A DNA stretch of 28,815 bases from Treponema sp. (GTDB lineage Bacteria > Spirochaetota > Spirochaetia > Treponematales > Treponemataceae), in contig JAKSLX010000027.1 in the NCBI GenBank assembly GCA_024400915.1, positions 1 through 28,815 of the forward strand, given 5' to 3'. Below are positions 16,405-24,347 of the stretch, piece after piece. Numbering within the stretch: the first letter of the stretch is position 1; each line of letters begins with the position of its first letter. Below the pieces are notes generated by a model, which had not been told where the DNA came from, searched no databases, and worked only from the letters and a program-made list of their open reading frames with translations. A program made the translations under genes and the position numbers.

Positions 16405-17556
16405 ATGGCAGACTTTATTTTCAAAATATCACCTAACATTGTGCTTGGTTCATATACGGCAAACAGGCTTGGACAGTATGCTCTTGAATACGGGCAGAAT
16501 TTCATGGTCATAATGGACCCTGTCCTCAAGGAGTCGGGAACTTCAGAAAAGGTTTTGAATTCGCTCAATGAGAAGAAGGTTGAATATTTTGTCTTTGATG
16601 AAGTTGCAAACAGCGCAGATACAGAGACCCTTGCAAGCGCCCTCAAGCTGGCACAGGATGCAAAGGTTCACGGCATAATTGCGGTGGGTGGCGGAAGAAT
16701 CCTTTCCCTTGCAAAGGCTGTATGCGCAATTTTCTATGAAAGTGGAAGCGTCTACGATTTCATTGACGATCAGCTGGTTCCTGGAAAAAAGATGCTTCCT
16801 TTGATCTGTGTTCCTACAACGAACCGCGATTCTTTCCTTTTTACGGACAGGACGATGATTACTGATTCCCGTTCTTCTAAGGCAAAGCTCATCAAGACTC
16901 AGAACGGACTTTGCCGCCTTGTGGTGTGGGATCCAAACCTTCAGATAGCCCTTACTGAAAAGCAGGTGGAAGTTATGGCTGTTGAAGCCCTTGGTTTTGC
17001 AGTCGAAGGCTATTTGAGCCAGAAAGCAACTTTCTTCAGCGACATGATTATTGAAAAGGCTGTTCAGCTTTTGAGCTATGCCTTGGATGGGGCACCTTCC
17101 CTTTCCATTACAACACCGCAGGAAGTTCTCCTTGCACAGGGTGGCTGCATGGCATCCCTTGGTGCGGCTTCAAGTTCTTACGGGGCTGCAAACCTTCTTT
17201 CCGTTGCCATCAATTCGCGCTACAAGATTTCCCGTTCTCTTTCAACGGCAATCCTCCTTCCATATATTATTGAAGATGCTGCAACTTTCCGTGCAGACAA
17301 ACTTGCTGTCCTTGCAAAGCTTTTGCGTGCATGCGAACAGGATGCTACCCCTGCAGAAGCAAGTGCAGCCCTTGCGGAATATGTTCGTCAGAAGATTGCA
17401 AAGGTTAATATTCCGGCCCGACTCAAGGACCTTTCCCTTTCAATCGAACAGCTGGCCCTTGCTGCAGAAGATGCAGGTGAACTTGACCTCATCAACAACC
17501 TTCAGCGCAGCATGACAACTGACGATCTCTTTGAAATCATTAAGAAAGCATACTGA
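16405..17556 (+). CDS. Iron-alcohol-dehydrogenase-fold protein lacking the metal site
   Basis: The 383-residue protein aligns along its length with group III (iron-containing) alcohol dehydrogenases, including VGGG at 94-97, PTT at 137-139 and AILLP near 282-286. Almost every functional motif is altered. GGGSxxD is GGGRILS (R98, S101). The segment after PTT, usually AGTGSE, is NRDSFLFT. The metal ligands, usually D-x3-H then H and H, are E194, F198, N263 and R277 by alignment. No metal-binding His remains, so ordinary Fe/Zn-dependent alcohol oxidation is unlikely. It may be a structural, nucleotide-sensing or new-chemistry member; glycerol-1-phosphate-dehydrogenase-like relatives are the nearest alternative but also need the metal. 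Its stop overlaps the next start by one base (TGATG), linking it to an RNA methyltransferase. Confidence 0.8.
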   Translation: MADFIFKISPNIVLGSYTANRLGQYALEYGQNFMVIMDPVLKESGTSEKVLNSLNEKKVEYFVFDEVANSADTETLASALKLAQDAKVHGIIAVGGGRILSLAKAVCAIFYESGSVYDFIDDQLVPGKKMLPLICVPTTNRDSFLFTDRTMITDSRSSKAKLIKTQNGLCRLVVWDPNLQIALTEKQVEVMAVEALGFAVEGYLSQKATFFSDMIIEKAVQLLSYALDGAPSLSITTPQEVLLAQGGCMASLGAASSSYGAANLLSVAINSRYKISRSLSTAILLPYIIEDAATFRADKLAVLAKLLRACEQDATPAEASAALAEYVRQKIAKVNIPARLKDLSLSIEQLALAAEDAGELDLINNLQRSMTTDDLFEIIKKAY

Positions 17557-18371
17557 TGATTGATCCAAACAAACTTTATCAGCTTCAGCCAGGGCAAAAA
17601 AGGCGAAAGCTTGCCTTGACTTTCGGTGAGCTTGAAAGAGACATTGCGGGAATCCCTGAACCTGGAATGGAATACAACTTTACCCGCATGACACGTCAGG
17701 AATACACAAAAACTGTATGCCGTATTGTCCTTGAAGACCCACAGCTGCCTGAAGACACAGCTGCAGAACTCAAAAAACTTATAGAATCTCCAGAATTTGA
17801 CGAGCGTCGTGTGTGCAATTTTGCCCGCAATGCCCTCCTTGCTCTCATAGGGACTTTCCCGGCTGAGTGGGATCTGGTCATAGCTCCTCATTCATCAGAC
17901 AAGCTTACAGTTGAAAAAAGGAATTTCTTTAAGGGTGTCTGCGTTTATGCGGAAGACCTCCGTTCGCCATTCAATATTGGATCCGTTTTCAGGACAGCGG
18001 AGGCCATGGGATGCGAGAAAGTTTACATTTCACCAAACTGTACGGATCCTGCACAGACAAAAGCAGTAAGAAGTTCCATGGGATGCATTGATACTTTGGG
18101 TTACACAAGGTGCAGCCTTGACGAGCTCCCGGAAGATGTTCCCGTTTTTGTTCTTGAAACTGGCGGAACCCCAATAGACAAATTTGAATTTCCTAGGGAA
18201 GGAATAGTAATAATAGGCTCCGAAGAACTTGGAGTAAGTCCCGAAGCTTTAAAAAGGGCAACCTACGGTCGTGTTACCATTCCCATGACAGGACTTAAGG
18301 CAAGCCTTAATGTTGGGGTTGCTTTTGGAATCCTCATGCAGAAATGGAATGAAGCCCTAAGGGGTGAGTGA
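17556..18371 (+). CDS. SpoU/TrmH-family RNA 2'-O-methyltransferase
   Basis: The 271-residue protein has the three SPOUT motifs in its C-terminal 145 residues. Motif 1 is N140-IGSVFR146-TAEAMG, motif 2 is IVIIGSEELGVS (217-228), and motif 3 is IPMTGLKASLNVGVAFG with S250-L251-N252. The family forms knotted dimers and methylates the 2'-O of tRNA or rRNA with S-adenosylmethionine. The N-terminal 125 residues are a helical region unlike the usual L30e-like substrate domain, so the RNA target cannot be named. It starts one base within the stop of the degenerate dehydrogenase gene with only a weak AAGAAAG upstream, implying translational coupling. It ends 13 bases before the convergent HDOD gene. 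Confidence 0.88.
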   Translation: MIDPNKLYQLQPGQKRRKLALTFGELERDIAGIPEPGMEYNFTRMTRQEYTKTVCRIVLEDPQLPEDTAAELKKLIESPEFDERRVCNFARNALLALIGTFPAEWDLVIAPHSSDKLTVEKRNFFKGVCVYAEDLRSPFNIGSVFRTAEAMGCEKVYISPNCTDPAQTKAVRSSMGCIDTLGYTRCSLDELPEDVPVFVLETGGTPIDKFEFPREGIVIIGSEELGVSPEALKRATYGRVTIPMTGLKASLNVGVAFGILMQKWNEALRGE

Positions 18372-18384
18372 AAGTTTTTTTCGA

Positions 18385-19875
18385 TTAGCGTTTGAAGGAA
18401 CTTGCCAGCCGGTCTGCAATGCCTTGCAGCTGTTCTTCCGTTGAAATGTTAAAATATTCAAGTATTTCAGAATCTATCTGTGCAAAATCAATGAGACCTT
18501 CGCTGTAATGGGCCATCATGTCGGCAAGGTAAATTACGTTGCAAAGTTCCTTCGATGATTCCGGGGCGCATTCCGGATTGTGATGGTAACGGAGGACATC
18601 GATGAGAATCTGCGGAAAGTTCCATTTTTCTGCGATGCAAGCTCCGATTTCCCCGTGGTTGCACCCTGCAATGAGGTTTTCAAAAATTTCCTTTGATATG
18701 TGTTTCTTCTTGCAGATATCTTCCAGTTTAGAAGAAATGTTAGGGCGTGCATTTTCAAAGACGATCTTACCCATATCGTGAAGAAGACCGCAGACATAGC
18801 TGTCTTCAATGTTGGACCTATCCTTCTTACAGAAATTGCGTGCAAGGTTATAGGCGTAGAAACCAACCTGATAGCTGTGGTCCCAAAGCTTCTTGCTCTT
18901 TTCCGAAGAACTTGAAACAAGGTTTTCCATGGATCCGATGGAAAAAAGAAGGTTCTTTATTCCGCGCAAACCGGCATATTTTACGGCTTCCTCAATATTC
19001 TGGCATGGATGTGGCAGCATGTAGGCGGCAGAATTGACCATTTTGAGCAATTCACCAGTAAGGGCAACATCGTTGGAAATTCTCCTTGCAATGTCGCTCA
19101 TCTTGCTTGTAGGTGAATTGATGAGGTTGTTGATTTGAGTAATGTTTTCCGGGAACTCAGGAAGACTGTCAACAAGGTTTGCAAATTCCCTTGAAATTGT
19201 GTTTATGTTTTCTTCAAGAGTCTTATCAAGGGGAATGATAATCCTGTTTATGGTCTCATTCTTTTCGCTCAAAACCTGGTAGTTGTCTTCTGTAAGCCCG
19301 AATTTCCTGAGGATGAGGATCATGATTACAAGACCGAGTCCTGCACCTTCCGATTCATCCAGAAGCTGGCTTATTCCTTCTTCGATGGAAGTATACTGGT
19401 GTGCACGGGTAATTTTGTCGTGGATTCTCTTGTATTCAAAAACGGTAAGGGCTGCGCGGTTACGGATTTCTACCTTTATTTTATTGTTGCGCATCTGGAA
19501 AATTGTCTTGATGAAATAGCCCTGCTTTCTCTGCTCTTCAAGATAATAGTTGATGTTGGTAATGGTATCCATCTTGAAGTTCTGCATGCCCCTGTCATAG
19601 TCATCGATATTGTTGATGTTCAGACCTTTTCCGGCAAAATAAATGCGTTTTGTATTGGCTTTCTTTGCGTTGTTTACAAGTTCCTTTACGCAATAGGCAA
19701 GCCCTTCGTAGTAGGAATCCATATTAAGAAGCTTAAGAAACACTGAGAGAATGTCGGTAATGTATCCTTCCATTTCAATAGGCAGGGTGTAGGTAGTGAC
19801 CGTGAGAGGAATGCCTGTCTGAATTGCCAGATTTACTTTCTCTTTATCAACTTTAATTTTTTTAATCTGTGCCAT
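18385..19875 (-). CDS. Signalling protein with a GHKL-like N-terminus and an HDOD domain
   Basis: In this 496-residue protein, residues 225-440 form an HDOD domain (SLPEFPENITQINNLINSP, later GLLHDMGKIVF with the doublet H366-D367). HDOD proteins are common signalling outputs and often lack nuclease activity. The first 215 residues look like a histidine-kinase-type ATPase fold: an N-box (E65-L-V-N-N69) and a G-box (G177-A-G-L-G181-L). The usual DxGxG segment is replaced by EIRNRAAL, so nucleotide binding is uncertain. There is no phosphoacceptor His domain or membrane helix. It is transcribed alone from a good promoter at 19898-19926. The fusion suggests a nucleotide- or partner-gated HDOD switch; this is inference. 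Confidence 0.8.
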   Translation of the reverse strand: MAQIKKIKVDKEKVNLAIQTGIPLTVTTYTLPIEMEGYITDILSVFLKLLNMDSYYEGLAYCVKELVNNAKKANTKRIYFAGKGLNINNIDDYDRGMQNFKMDTITNINYYLEEQRKQGYFIKTIFQMRNNKIKVEIRNRAALTVFEYKRIHDKITRAHQYTSIEEGISQLLDESEGAGLGLVIMILILRKFGLTEDNYQVLSEKNETINRIIIPLDKTLEENINTISREFANLVDSLPEFPENITQINNLINSPTSKMSDIARRISNDVALTGELLKMVNSAAYMLPHPCQNIEEAVKYAGLRGIKNLLFSIGSMENLVSSSSEKSKKLWDHSYQVGFYAYNLARNFCKKDRSNIEDSYVCGLLHDMGKIVFENARPNISSKLEDICKKKHISKEIFENLIAGCNHGEIGACIAEKWNFPQILIDVLRYHHNPECAPESSKELCNVIYLADMMAHYSEGLIDFAQIDSEILEYFNISTEEQLQGIADRLASSFKR

Positions 19876-19897
19876 AACTCACTTCTTATTCCAAAAC

Positions 19898-19926
19898 ATT
19901 ATAATGTTGCATAATCCTTTTTTCAA
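19898..19926 (-). promoter_or_regulatory. Sigma-70-type promoter for the HDOD gene
   Basis: On the minus strand, TTGAAA (19926-19921), a 17-bp spacer and a consensus TATAAT (19903-19898) lie just upstream of ATG 19875, giving a leader of about 17 bases. Confidence 0.75.
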
Positions 19927-19994
19927 GAAGAATGGAGATTTTAGTAATTTTGAACCATATCGCAAAAAAAAAAGAAATAGTTTAGAATAGATTC

Positions 19995-21044
19995 ATGACA
20001 AATCAGATACAGGCTGAACTTTTGATTCTTGCTCTCATTCTCCTTGGAAGTACGAGATTTCTATTTGTAAGCCACACAAGAAAAGATTCCCTTTCCGTTG
20101 TTCCCTTGATTGGACTGTTCATATCCATAGTCAACATATTTGTTTTTGGCCTGTCTGCAAGGGAGATAATAATCCTTGTATTTGCACTTTGGGCAACCCT
20201 TTGGAATTTCCGTGCCATTTTGAGGCTTCTTTCTGATGTTGTAGTCGACCACTATGACCTCAGGCTTGTCATAATCAGCACAATAAATGCCATTGCCAGT
20301 GGTTTTCTCATTTTCTTTGTATTCATGTTCATGCCAGCCTCTCCAAACGCAGAAAAAATGGGAATTACTGAAACCGTAAAGATATGTGGCGGAAATTTTG
20401 AACAGGGGTTTTCGGAAATCAAGGAACCCTTCAGGTTGACCAACGCAAAAATCTGGAATTTTGAAAGTAAAGTTCAGAATGTGCCGGGAAGGACCATAGT
20501 TATTTTTGTACCGCCTAAAACAGCCACTGTGGACATCTACAGGGTATTCCTCCAGAAGCTTGCAAAAAACGGCTATTCAGTTTATGCAGGCGACTTTTAC
20601 CTAAGGGACGGCAAATGGTTCAATAAATTCCTGGACATGATTTTTGCAAGGCGCTTTTCATTCCTTCTGACTTACATGAATGACATTGAAAAGTATAAAG
20701 CCCTGCATCTCGAAAATAAAAATACACTTGTGCAGGAATACAGCTGTCTTCTTAAGGAAGCAAATCCCCAGGAAAATGACATGGTGTTCCTTTTAACGGA
20801 AGATGATGTTGCAGACACGATGAAAACTGTCCGCGAACTCAACATGTCTGTAATAAAAGGAACCTTTGACCTTACATACATTGAAGACAATCCTACAAAG
20901 GGATACGGTCCTGTTGAAAATACGGATCCTGCTCTTGCCTGGCACCTTGGAGTAGAGCCTGACCGCAGCGGTTACATTTCAAGCCATCTTGCCGTAGATG
21001 TTACGGACTTCATAAGCCGTCAGATTATCGGTGTTTCGGAATAA
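19995..21044 (+). CDS. Membrane protein with four N-terminal helices and a soluble alpha/beta domain, function unknown
   Basis: The 349-residue protein has about four hydrophobic helices in residues 5-115 (for example LLILALILLGS and a Phe/Met-rich segment ending FMFMPASP). A soluble domain of about 225 residues follows. It begins with strands typical of an alpha/beta sandwich (GRTIVIFVPPKTATVDIYRVFLQKLAKNG), loosely recalling alpha/beta hydrolases, but I see no nucleophile-elbow motif. The family is not recognised. ATG 19995 has no Shine-Dalgarno. A TAGAAT at 19983-19988 sits so close that the mRNA may be leaderless, though no good -35 is visible. It stands alone, divergent from the HDOD gene. 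Confidence 0.7.
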   Translation: MTNQIQAELLILALILLGSTRFLFVSHTRKDSLSVVPLIGLFISIVNIFVFGLSAREIIILVFALWATLWNFRAILRLLSDVVVDHYDLRLVIISTINAIASGFLIFFVFMFMPASPNAEKMGITETVKICGGNFEQGFSEIKEPFRLTNAKIWNFESKVQNVPGRTIVIFVPPKTATVDIYRVFLQKLAKNGYSVYAGDFYLRDGKWFNKFLDMIFARRFSFLLTYMNDIEKYKALHLENKNTLVQEYSCLLKEANPQENDMVFLLTEDDVADTMKTVRELNMSVIKGTFDLTYIEDNPTKGYGPVENTDPALAWHLGVEPDRSGYISSHLAVDVTDFISRQIIGVSE

Positions 21045-21200
21045 ATAATTTCTCAAAAAAAGCAGATTGAAAACAATAATGAAGATCTGAAATGCTCCAA
21101 ATTTTGCAAAAATAGAAGAACTGTGTAAGGTAGAAAAATTCTCCGGCGAAAAAAGCAATCATATTGGATTTTGCTGTTGAAAAGAACATGACATAACTAT

Positions 21201-21258
21201 CCCCTTAAGTGTCACAGCTTAAAACTATATTGAAAACATAAGCAGTGATGCTAAGGGG
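21201..21258 (+). promoter_or_regulatory. Long inverted repeat covering the Shine-Dalgarno of the sigma-factor gene
   Basis: CCCCTTA (21201-21207) pairs with TAAGGGG (21252-21258), TCAC (21212-21215) with GTGA (21245-21248) and GCTTA (21217-21221) with TAAGC (21239-21243), leaving a 17-base loop. The right arm contains the AAGGGGG Shine-Dalgarno of ATG 21265. If transcription starts upstream, the folded RNA would hide the start site. If it starts at the loop's TATATT (21226-21231), the arms are instead a DNA palindrome flanking the -10. Confidence 0.6.
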
Positions 21259-21264
21259 GCTTTT

Positions 21265-21957
21265 ATGAATGAATTGAATGCAGAAAGAATTTATTTCAAC
21301 GAACTTGGAAATTATGGACTTCTTTCAAAGGAAGAAATTTTAAAGCTTGCAGAAAAGTCCATTCGCGGTGATATAGCTGCAAGAAATAAAATTGTAACTG
21401 CAAACCTTAAACTTGTGGTAACAATTGCAAAAAATTATTCTCTAAAATACTGTGCAAGCCTTGAAGATTTGATTGCTGCTGGAAATGTTGGACTTGTAAT
21501 TGCTGCACAGAAATTCAATCCGGCTTTCAATACATGTTTTTCAACTTATGCCCAGTTCTGGATCCGTGATGAAATCAGGAAATTCCTTAATGGAAACCAT
21601 GATATAGTGCTTCCCAAAAAGAGGGCGGCTGTTCTTTCAAAAGAATACAACACTTATGCAGAATCAATCGACGATGAAAATTTTTCTGAAAAAAATATTT
21701 CTTCTGAATTTTCTGTAGAAGAAGAAGTTGAAAAAAAAGTTGCAGCAGAAACTGTTAGAAATTTCATTCAGACTTTGCCTGTAAATGAAAAAAATATAAT
21801 CTCAATGCATTATGGAATAGGAACTGAAAAAAGAACGATGGAAGAAATCGGAAAATTTTTCATGAAGGACAAGCAGTGGGTCTTTAGAAAAATAAAGAAA
21901 GTGCTGGACAACGCACATAGATGCTCAAAATATCAGTACCTTAATTTTTGCTGTTAG
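21265..21957 (+). CDS. Small alternative sigma-70-family RNA polymerase sigma factor
   Basis: The 230-residue protein has a region-1.2-like start (YFNELGNYGLLSKEEILKLA), region 2 at about residues 35-110 (LKLVVTIAKNYS, DLIAAGNVGLVIAAQKF, FSTYAQFWIRDEIRKFL), a short acidic linker and region 4 at about 165-220 (LPVNEKNIISMHYGIG, then EEIGKFFMKDKQWVFRKIKKVL). Region 3 is reduced, and it lacks the long N-terminus of a housekeeping sigma. Region 1.2 sets it apart from ECF sigmas; it is closer to RpoH/RpoS-like or mobile-element sigmas. It ends in Cys-Cys. The Shine-Dalgarno AAGGGGG lies in one arm of a long inverted repeat. A WYL regulator gene follows after about 14 bases, so both are probably co-transcribed. 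Promoters sharing a CTATAYTR core at 21225, 24283 and 27784 are candidate targets. Confidence 0.88.
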   Translation: MNELNAERIYFNELGNYGLLSKEEILKLAEKSIRGDIAARNKIVTANLKLVVTIAKNYSLKYCASLEDLIAAGNVGLVIAAQKFNPAFNTCFSTYAQFWIRDEIRKFLNGNHDIVLPKKRAAVLSKEYNTYAESIDDENFSEKNISSEFSVEEEVEKKVAAETVRNFIQTLPVNEKNIISMHYGIGTEKRTMEEIGKFFMKDKQWVFRKIKKVLDNAHRCSKYQYLNFCC

Positions 21958-21971
21958 GTATGGTAGGATGT

Positions 21972-23729
21972 ATGAAGATGAAAACAAGAAGCACACGAAT
22001 CGATGTTCAGACAAAAATCAACAGGATCATTGAACTCATGCAGCGTCCTCAGGGAGCCAGCGTAAAGGAAATCTGTGCGGAGCTTGAATGTGCGGAAAAA
22101 ACTTTTTACCGGTATCTGGAAAAACTTGCGGTTCAGAATGTTCCCTATATCACACGCCCAGATCCTGACGGTAAAACAAATTCCGTCCGTTACTACATAA
22201 TTAAGTCCGCAATAAAAGGTTCAAGTGTTTTCCTGTCTGCATCAGAAAAAGCATTGCTTCGCATGGTTCTTCAAAATTCAAAAACAAAACTTTCTGCTCA
22301 GAAAGAAAATAAAGAACTTGCAGAATCACTTTTAAAAAAACTCAATGATGGTGTAATTCATGATACACGGGAAAGTGAAATAAAACTCATAACTGATTCT
22401 TTCTCTTCTGAAAATGTCTGGGATTATGATGAAAATTTTATCCGTATTTCCGAAGCTTTGGAATTAAAGCAGAGCATCACTTTTAAATCAATTCACAATC
22501 CTGAGTATGGAAAAAGAAAATATGTTCTCGAAAATCCATTGGAGAATACTCCTTTTAAACTGCTCGGCTATGAGTTTAAATTCAGTGCAATCGAAAATGA
22601 TTCAATTTTTCAAGTTTATTCAATAATAAATAAAGAAGGGCAATTCTGGGCTTTGGGTAAAGTTGTGCCTTTACGGTTTCTTGAAGATAATGAAAAACTT
22701 CCTGCTGAAATTCGCAGAGTAAAAATTCAGGAACTTAAGGATATAAAAATTCTCAAGCAGTATCCTTATTTAATTCCAGAAGATTATGATTTTGATTATT
22801 GGTACAAATTTTACTGGGGCAGTAATAAAAATTCTTTTGTCATTCATCTTTCTATGAACAAAAGTTGTTTGTATACATTGTGGCATGAAAGTGGATTTGA
22901 ACCGAAAGCAGTTTATATTTATGGCGGACAAATTCATCTGATTATTGAAACTCAGGATTTTCTAAGTATTGAACGATATGTGTTAGGTTTAGGTCCGAGC
23001 GTGCAGGTAATTTCTCCAAAGTTTTTTGCTGATGAAATAAAATCTAAATCAAAAGAAATAATTGAACTTTATAAAACATCTCTTCCTGAAAATTTTTCTG
23101 AAATGCAGGAATTAAAAATTCAATTAAAGAGTATTGATAAAAGCTCTGATCCAATATTGTTAAGGTCAAATATTTTCAGAAGCTGGTGGCGTAACGATTT
23201 AGATTTGCGGCAAAAGGAGATGGGAAAATCTGTAAGTCACAGTCTTTATTGCTTTGATGTTCCCGGATTAAAGAAAATTGTTGCGGTTGTAAAAAATCAT
23301 GCAAATGATAATTTGTATAAAAGCAGCTTTAAAACTAAAAAACTAGAGATACCGTTCAGTACTATTTTTTATGAAGACACAATTGCTTATGAAATTTCTT
23401 TTATTGACTCAATTGACAGAAATATAAATTTCTTTTTGCCTGTATTAAAAAAATATTGCGCTCAGAATCTGCCGGAAAATTTTGAGCGGCTGATTGCAGA
23501 AAATAAAAGCTTGGACGAAAAGACAAAAAAAGAAATCTTAAAGCGCAAAGAAAAATATGCTCAGAACAAACCGATGCTTTTGCTTACAGGAATCGACAGA
23601 ATAAAACCTGAATGGGCGGAAGAGATTTTGCAGAAAGGAACTTTCCATGGAATTCCAGCTCATGCGGTTCTGTTGAAAGAAGAATGCAGCGAAGACGGCA
23701 CACTGAACATTACAGCCTATAAGTATTGA
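21972..23729 (+). CDS. WYL/WCX-domain transcriptional regulator with a long C-terminal extension
   Basis: I place the start at ATG 21972 (585 residues), with AGGA at 21965 close upstream; ATG 21978 would give better spacing and ATG 21960 has no site. Residues 1-75 are a DeoR-like winged helix (IDVQTKINRIIELMQRP, then SVKEICAELECAEKTFYRYLEKL). About 155-265 is a divergent WYL domain. About 276-366 is clearly the WCX domain (RYVLGLGPSVQVISPKFFAD, then IIELY). Typical WYL regulators end there at about 320 residues. Here about 220 further residues follow that I cannot assign, ending PAHAVLLKEE...ITAYKY. WYL proteins sense nucleic-acid or nucleotide ligands and often govern inducible accessory modules. 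It follows the sigma gene in one operon, so it may control that gene or the downstream FliG-like genes. Its second half is very AT-rich. Confidence 0.82.
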   Translation: MKMKTRSTRIDVQTKINRIIELMQRPQGASVKEICAELECAEKTFYRYLEKLAVQNVPYITRPDPDGKTNSVRYYIIKSAIKGSSVFLSASEKALLRMVLQNSKTKLSAQKENKELAESLLKKLNDGVIHDTRESEIKLITDSFSSENVWDYDENFIRISEALELKQSITFKSIHNPEYGKRKYVLENPLENTPFKLLGYEFKFSAIENDSIFQVYSIINKEGQFWALGKVVPLRFLEDNEKLPAEIRRVKIQELKDIKILKQYPYLIPEDYDFDYWYKFYWGSNKNSFVIHLSMNKSCLYTLWHESGFEPKAVYIYGGQIHLIIETQDFLSIERYVLGLGPSVQVISPKFFADEIKSKSKEIIELYKTSLPENFSEMQELKIQLKSIDKSSDPILLRSNIFRSWWRNDLDLRQKEMGKSVSHSLYCFDVPGLKKIVAVVKNHANDNLYKSSFKTKKLEIPFSTIFYEDTIAYEISFIDSIDRNINFFLPVLKKYCAQNLPENFERLIAENKSLDEKTKKEILKRKEKYAQNKPMLLLTGIDRIKPEWAEEILQKGTFHGIPAHAVLLKEECSEDGTLNITAYKY

Positions 23730-23736
23730 TCTAGTC

Positions 23737-23760
23737 ATTCCCGTGTTGAAGCCCGGGAAT
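23737..23760 (+). terminator. Hairpin after the WYL gene, terminator or dispersed repeat
   Basis: ATTCCCG (23737-23743) and CGGGAAT (23754-23760) form a perfect 7-bp stem with a 10-base loop, followed by CCCTTCTTTC rather than a clean T-run. ATTCCC/GGGAAT hairpins are common dispersed intergenic repeats in several bacterial genomes, so this may be one of those rather than a true terminator. Confidence 0.5.
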
Positions 23761-23807
23761 CCCTTCTTTCATCGACTGTCTGGTCGTGCAGATAGGAGAA
23801 AGCAGAA

Positions 23808-24251
23808 ATGGAAGAAAAAGAATACATAGAAAAACTCATCAAACTTTTAATTCATGTCGGTGCGGAGCTGGCGTTTCTTCTTGTAATTCCAAGGAATGAA
23901 TCGCTGATTAAGTATTGCAGTCAGGATGCTGTTTCAAAGATTCTGCAGGATCAGAGTGATTCAGCGTTGAAAAGTTTTTTGAACCATATTCCTTCTTATG
24001 AAAAAGCTCTGCAGGAAGTTTCTGCTTTTGAAATCGCAGCTTTAAATGATTTTGAATTATTGAGCAGGAACATGGATGCTCTGACTTCAAACATTAAGGA
24101 TATTAAAACTCTTTACGATAAAAATCAGTTGCATTTTAAGAGATATGAACAGAATCCAGAAATGCAGCGTGCAATGAATTTTCTGAAAAAAATTGTGGAC
24201 GGACTTACGAAAACCGTAGGAAATGTTGTGGAAAAAAAAGTCAGAATTTAA
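23808..24251 (+). CDS. Small helical protein of unknown function in the sigma/WYL/FliG-like cluster
   Basis: I do not recognise this 147-residue protein. It starts at ATG 23808 behind a good AGGAGAA. It opens with an acidic and basic stretch, then one hydrophobic segment (about residues 12-27, IHVGAELAFLLVIP) that may be a core helix rather than a membrane anchor. The rest looks helical, with a heptad-like region near residues 75-110 (LLSRNMDALTSNIKDIKTLY) and a basic C-terminus. It sits between the WYL regulator and two FliG-C-like proteins, all on the + strand with short gaps. Its size and helical nature would suit a partner or adaptor for the FliG-like pair, but that is speculation. Confidence 0.65.
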   Translation: MEEKEYIEKLIKLLIHVGAELAFLLVIPRNESLIKYCSQDAVSKILQDQSDSALKSFLNHIPSYEKALQEVSAFEIAALNDFELLSRNMDALTSNIKDIKTLYDKNQLHFKRYEQNPEMQRAMNFLKKIVDGLTKTVGNVVEKKVRI

Positions 24252-24278
24252 AAAATAAATGAAAACTATTTCTGCCTT

Positions 24279-24290
24279 CGACCTATATTG
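24279..24290 (+). promoter_or_regulatory. Candidate promoter motif before the FliG-like genes
   Basis: CGACCTATATTG contains a TATATT -10 (24284-24289). The CGACCTATA part is repeated before the gene at 27823 (27780-27791), and CTATATTG recurs before the sigma gene (21225-21232). There is no vegetative -35 17 bases upstream (GAAAAC), which fits use of an alternative sigma. Confidence 0.45.
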
Positions 24291-24335
24291 TTTTATGTAA
24301 CGCATGAGGAACTGCCACTGACGCGTGGTTTTTAT

Positions 24336-24344
24336 AGGAGGTGA
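24336..24344 (+). promoter_or_regulatory. Full-length Shine-Dalgarno of the first FliG-like gene
   Basis: AGGAGGTGA is completely complementary to the 3' end of 16S rRNA, far stronger than most sites in the window, and lies 3 bases before ATG 24348. Just upstream, CCAC (24315-24318) and GTGG (24325-24328) form a small hairpin followed by TTTTTA, a possible weak attenuator in the leader. Confidence 0.6.
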
Positions 24345-24347
24345 CCT

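Noticed and set aside
16405..17556. Functional alcohol dehydrogenase of fermentation
   Set aside because: The fold matches, but the metal ligands and the nucleotide-binding and GTGSE motifs are replaced, so I do not assign alcohol dehydrogenase activity.
21265..21957. Assignment of the small sigma factor as FliA (sigma-28) itself
   Set aside because: It has a region-1.2-like start and reduced region 3, unlike FliA, and no flagellar operon surrounds it. The sigma-28 that would use the promoters near flgM is probably encoded elsewhere.
24295..24321. Tiny leader frames (ATG-TAA at 24295 and a five-codon frame at 24304) before the FliG-like gene
   Set aside because: There is no Shine-Dalgarno and no repeated regulatory codons, so there is not enough to claim a leader peptide.
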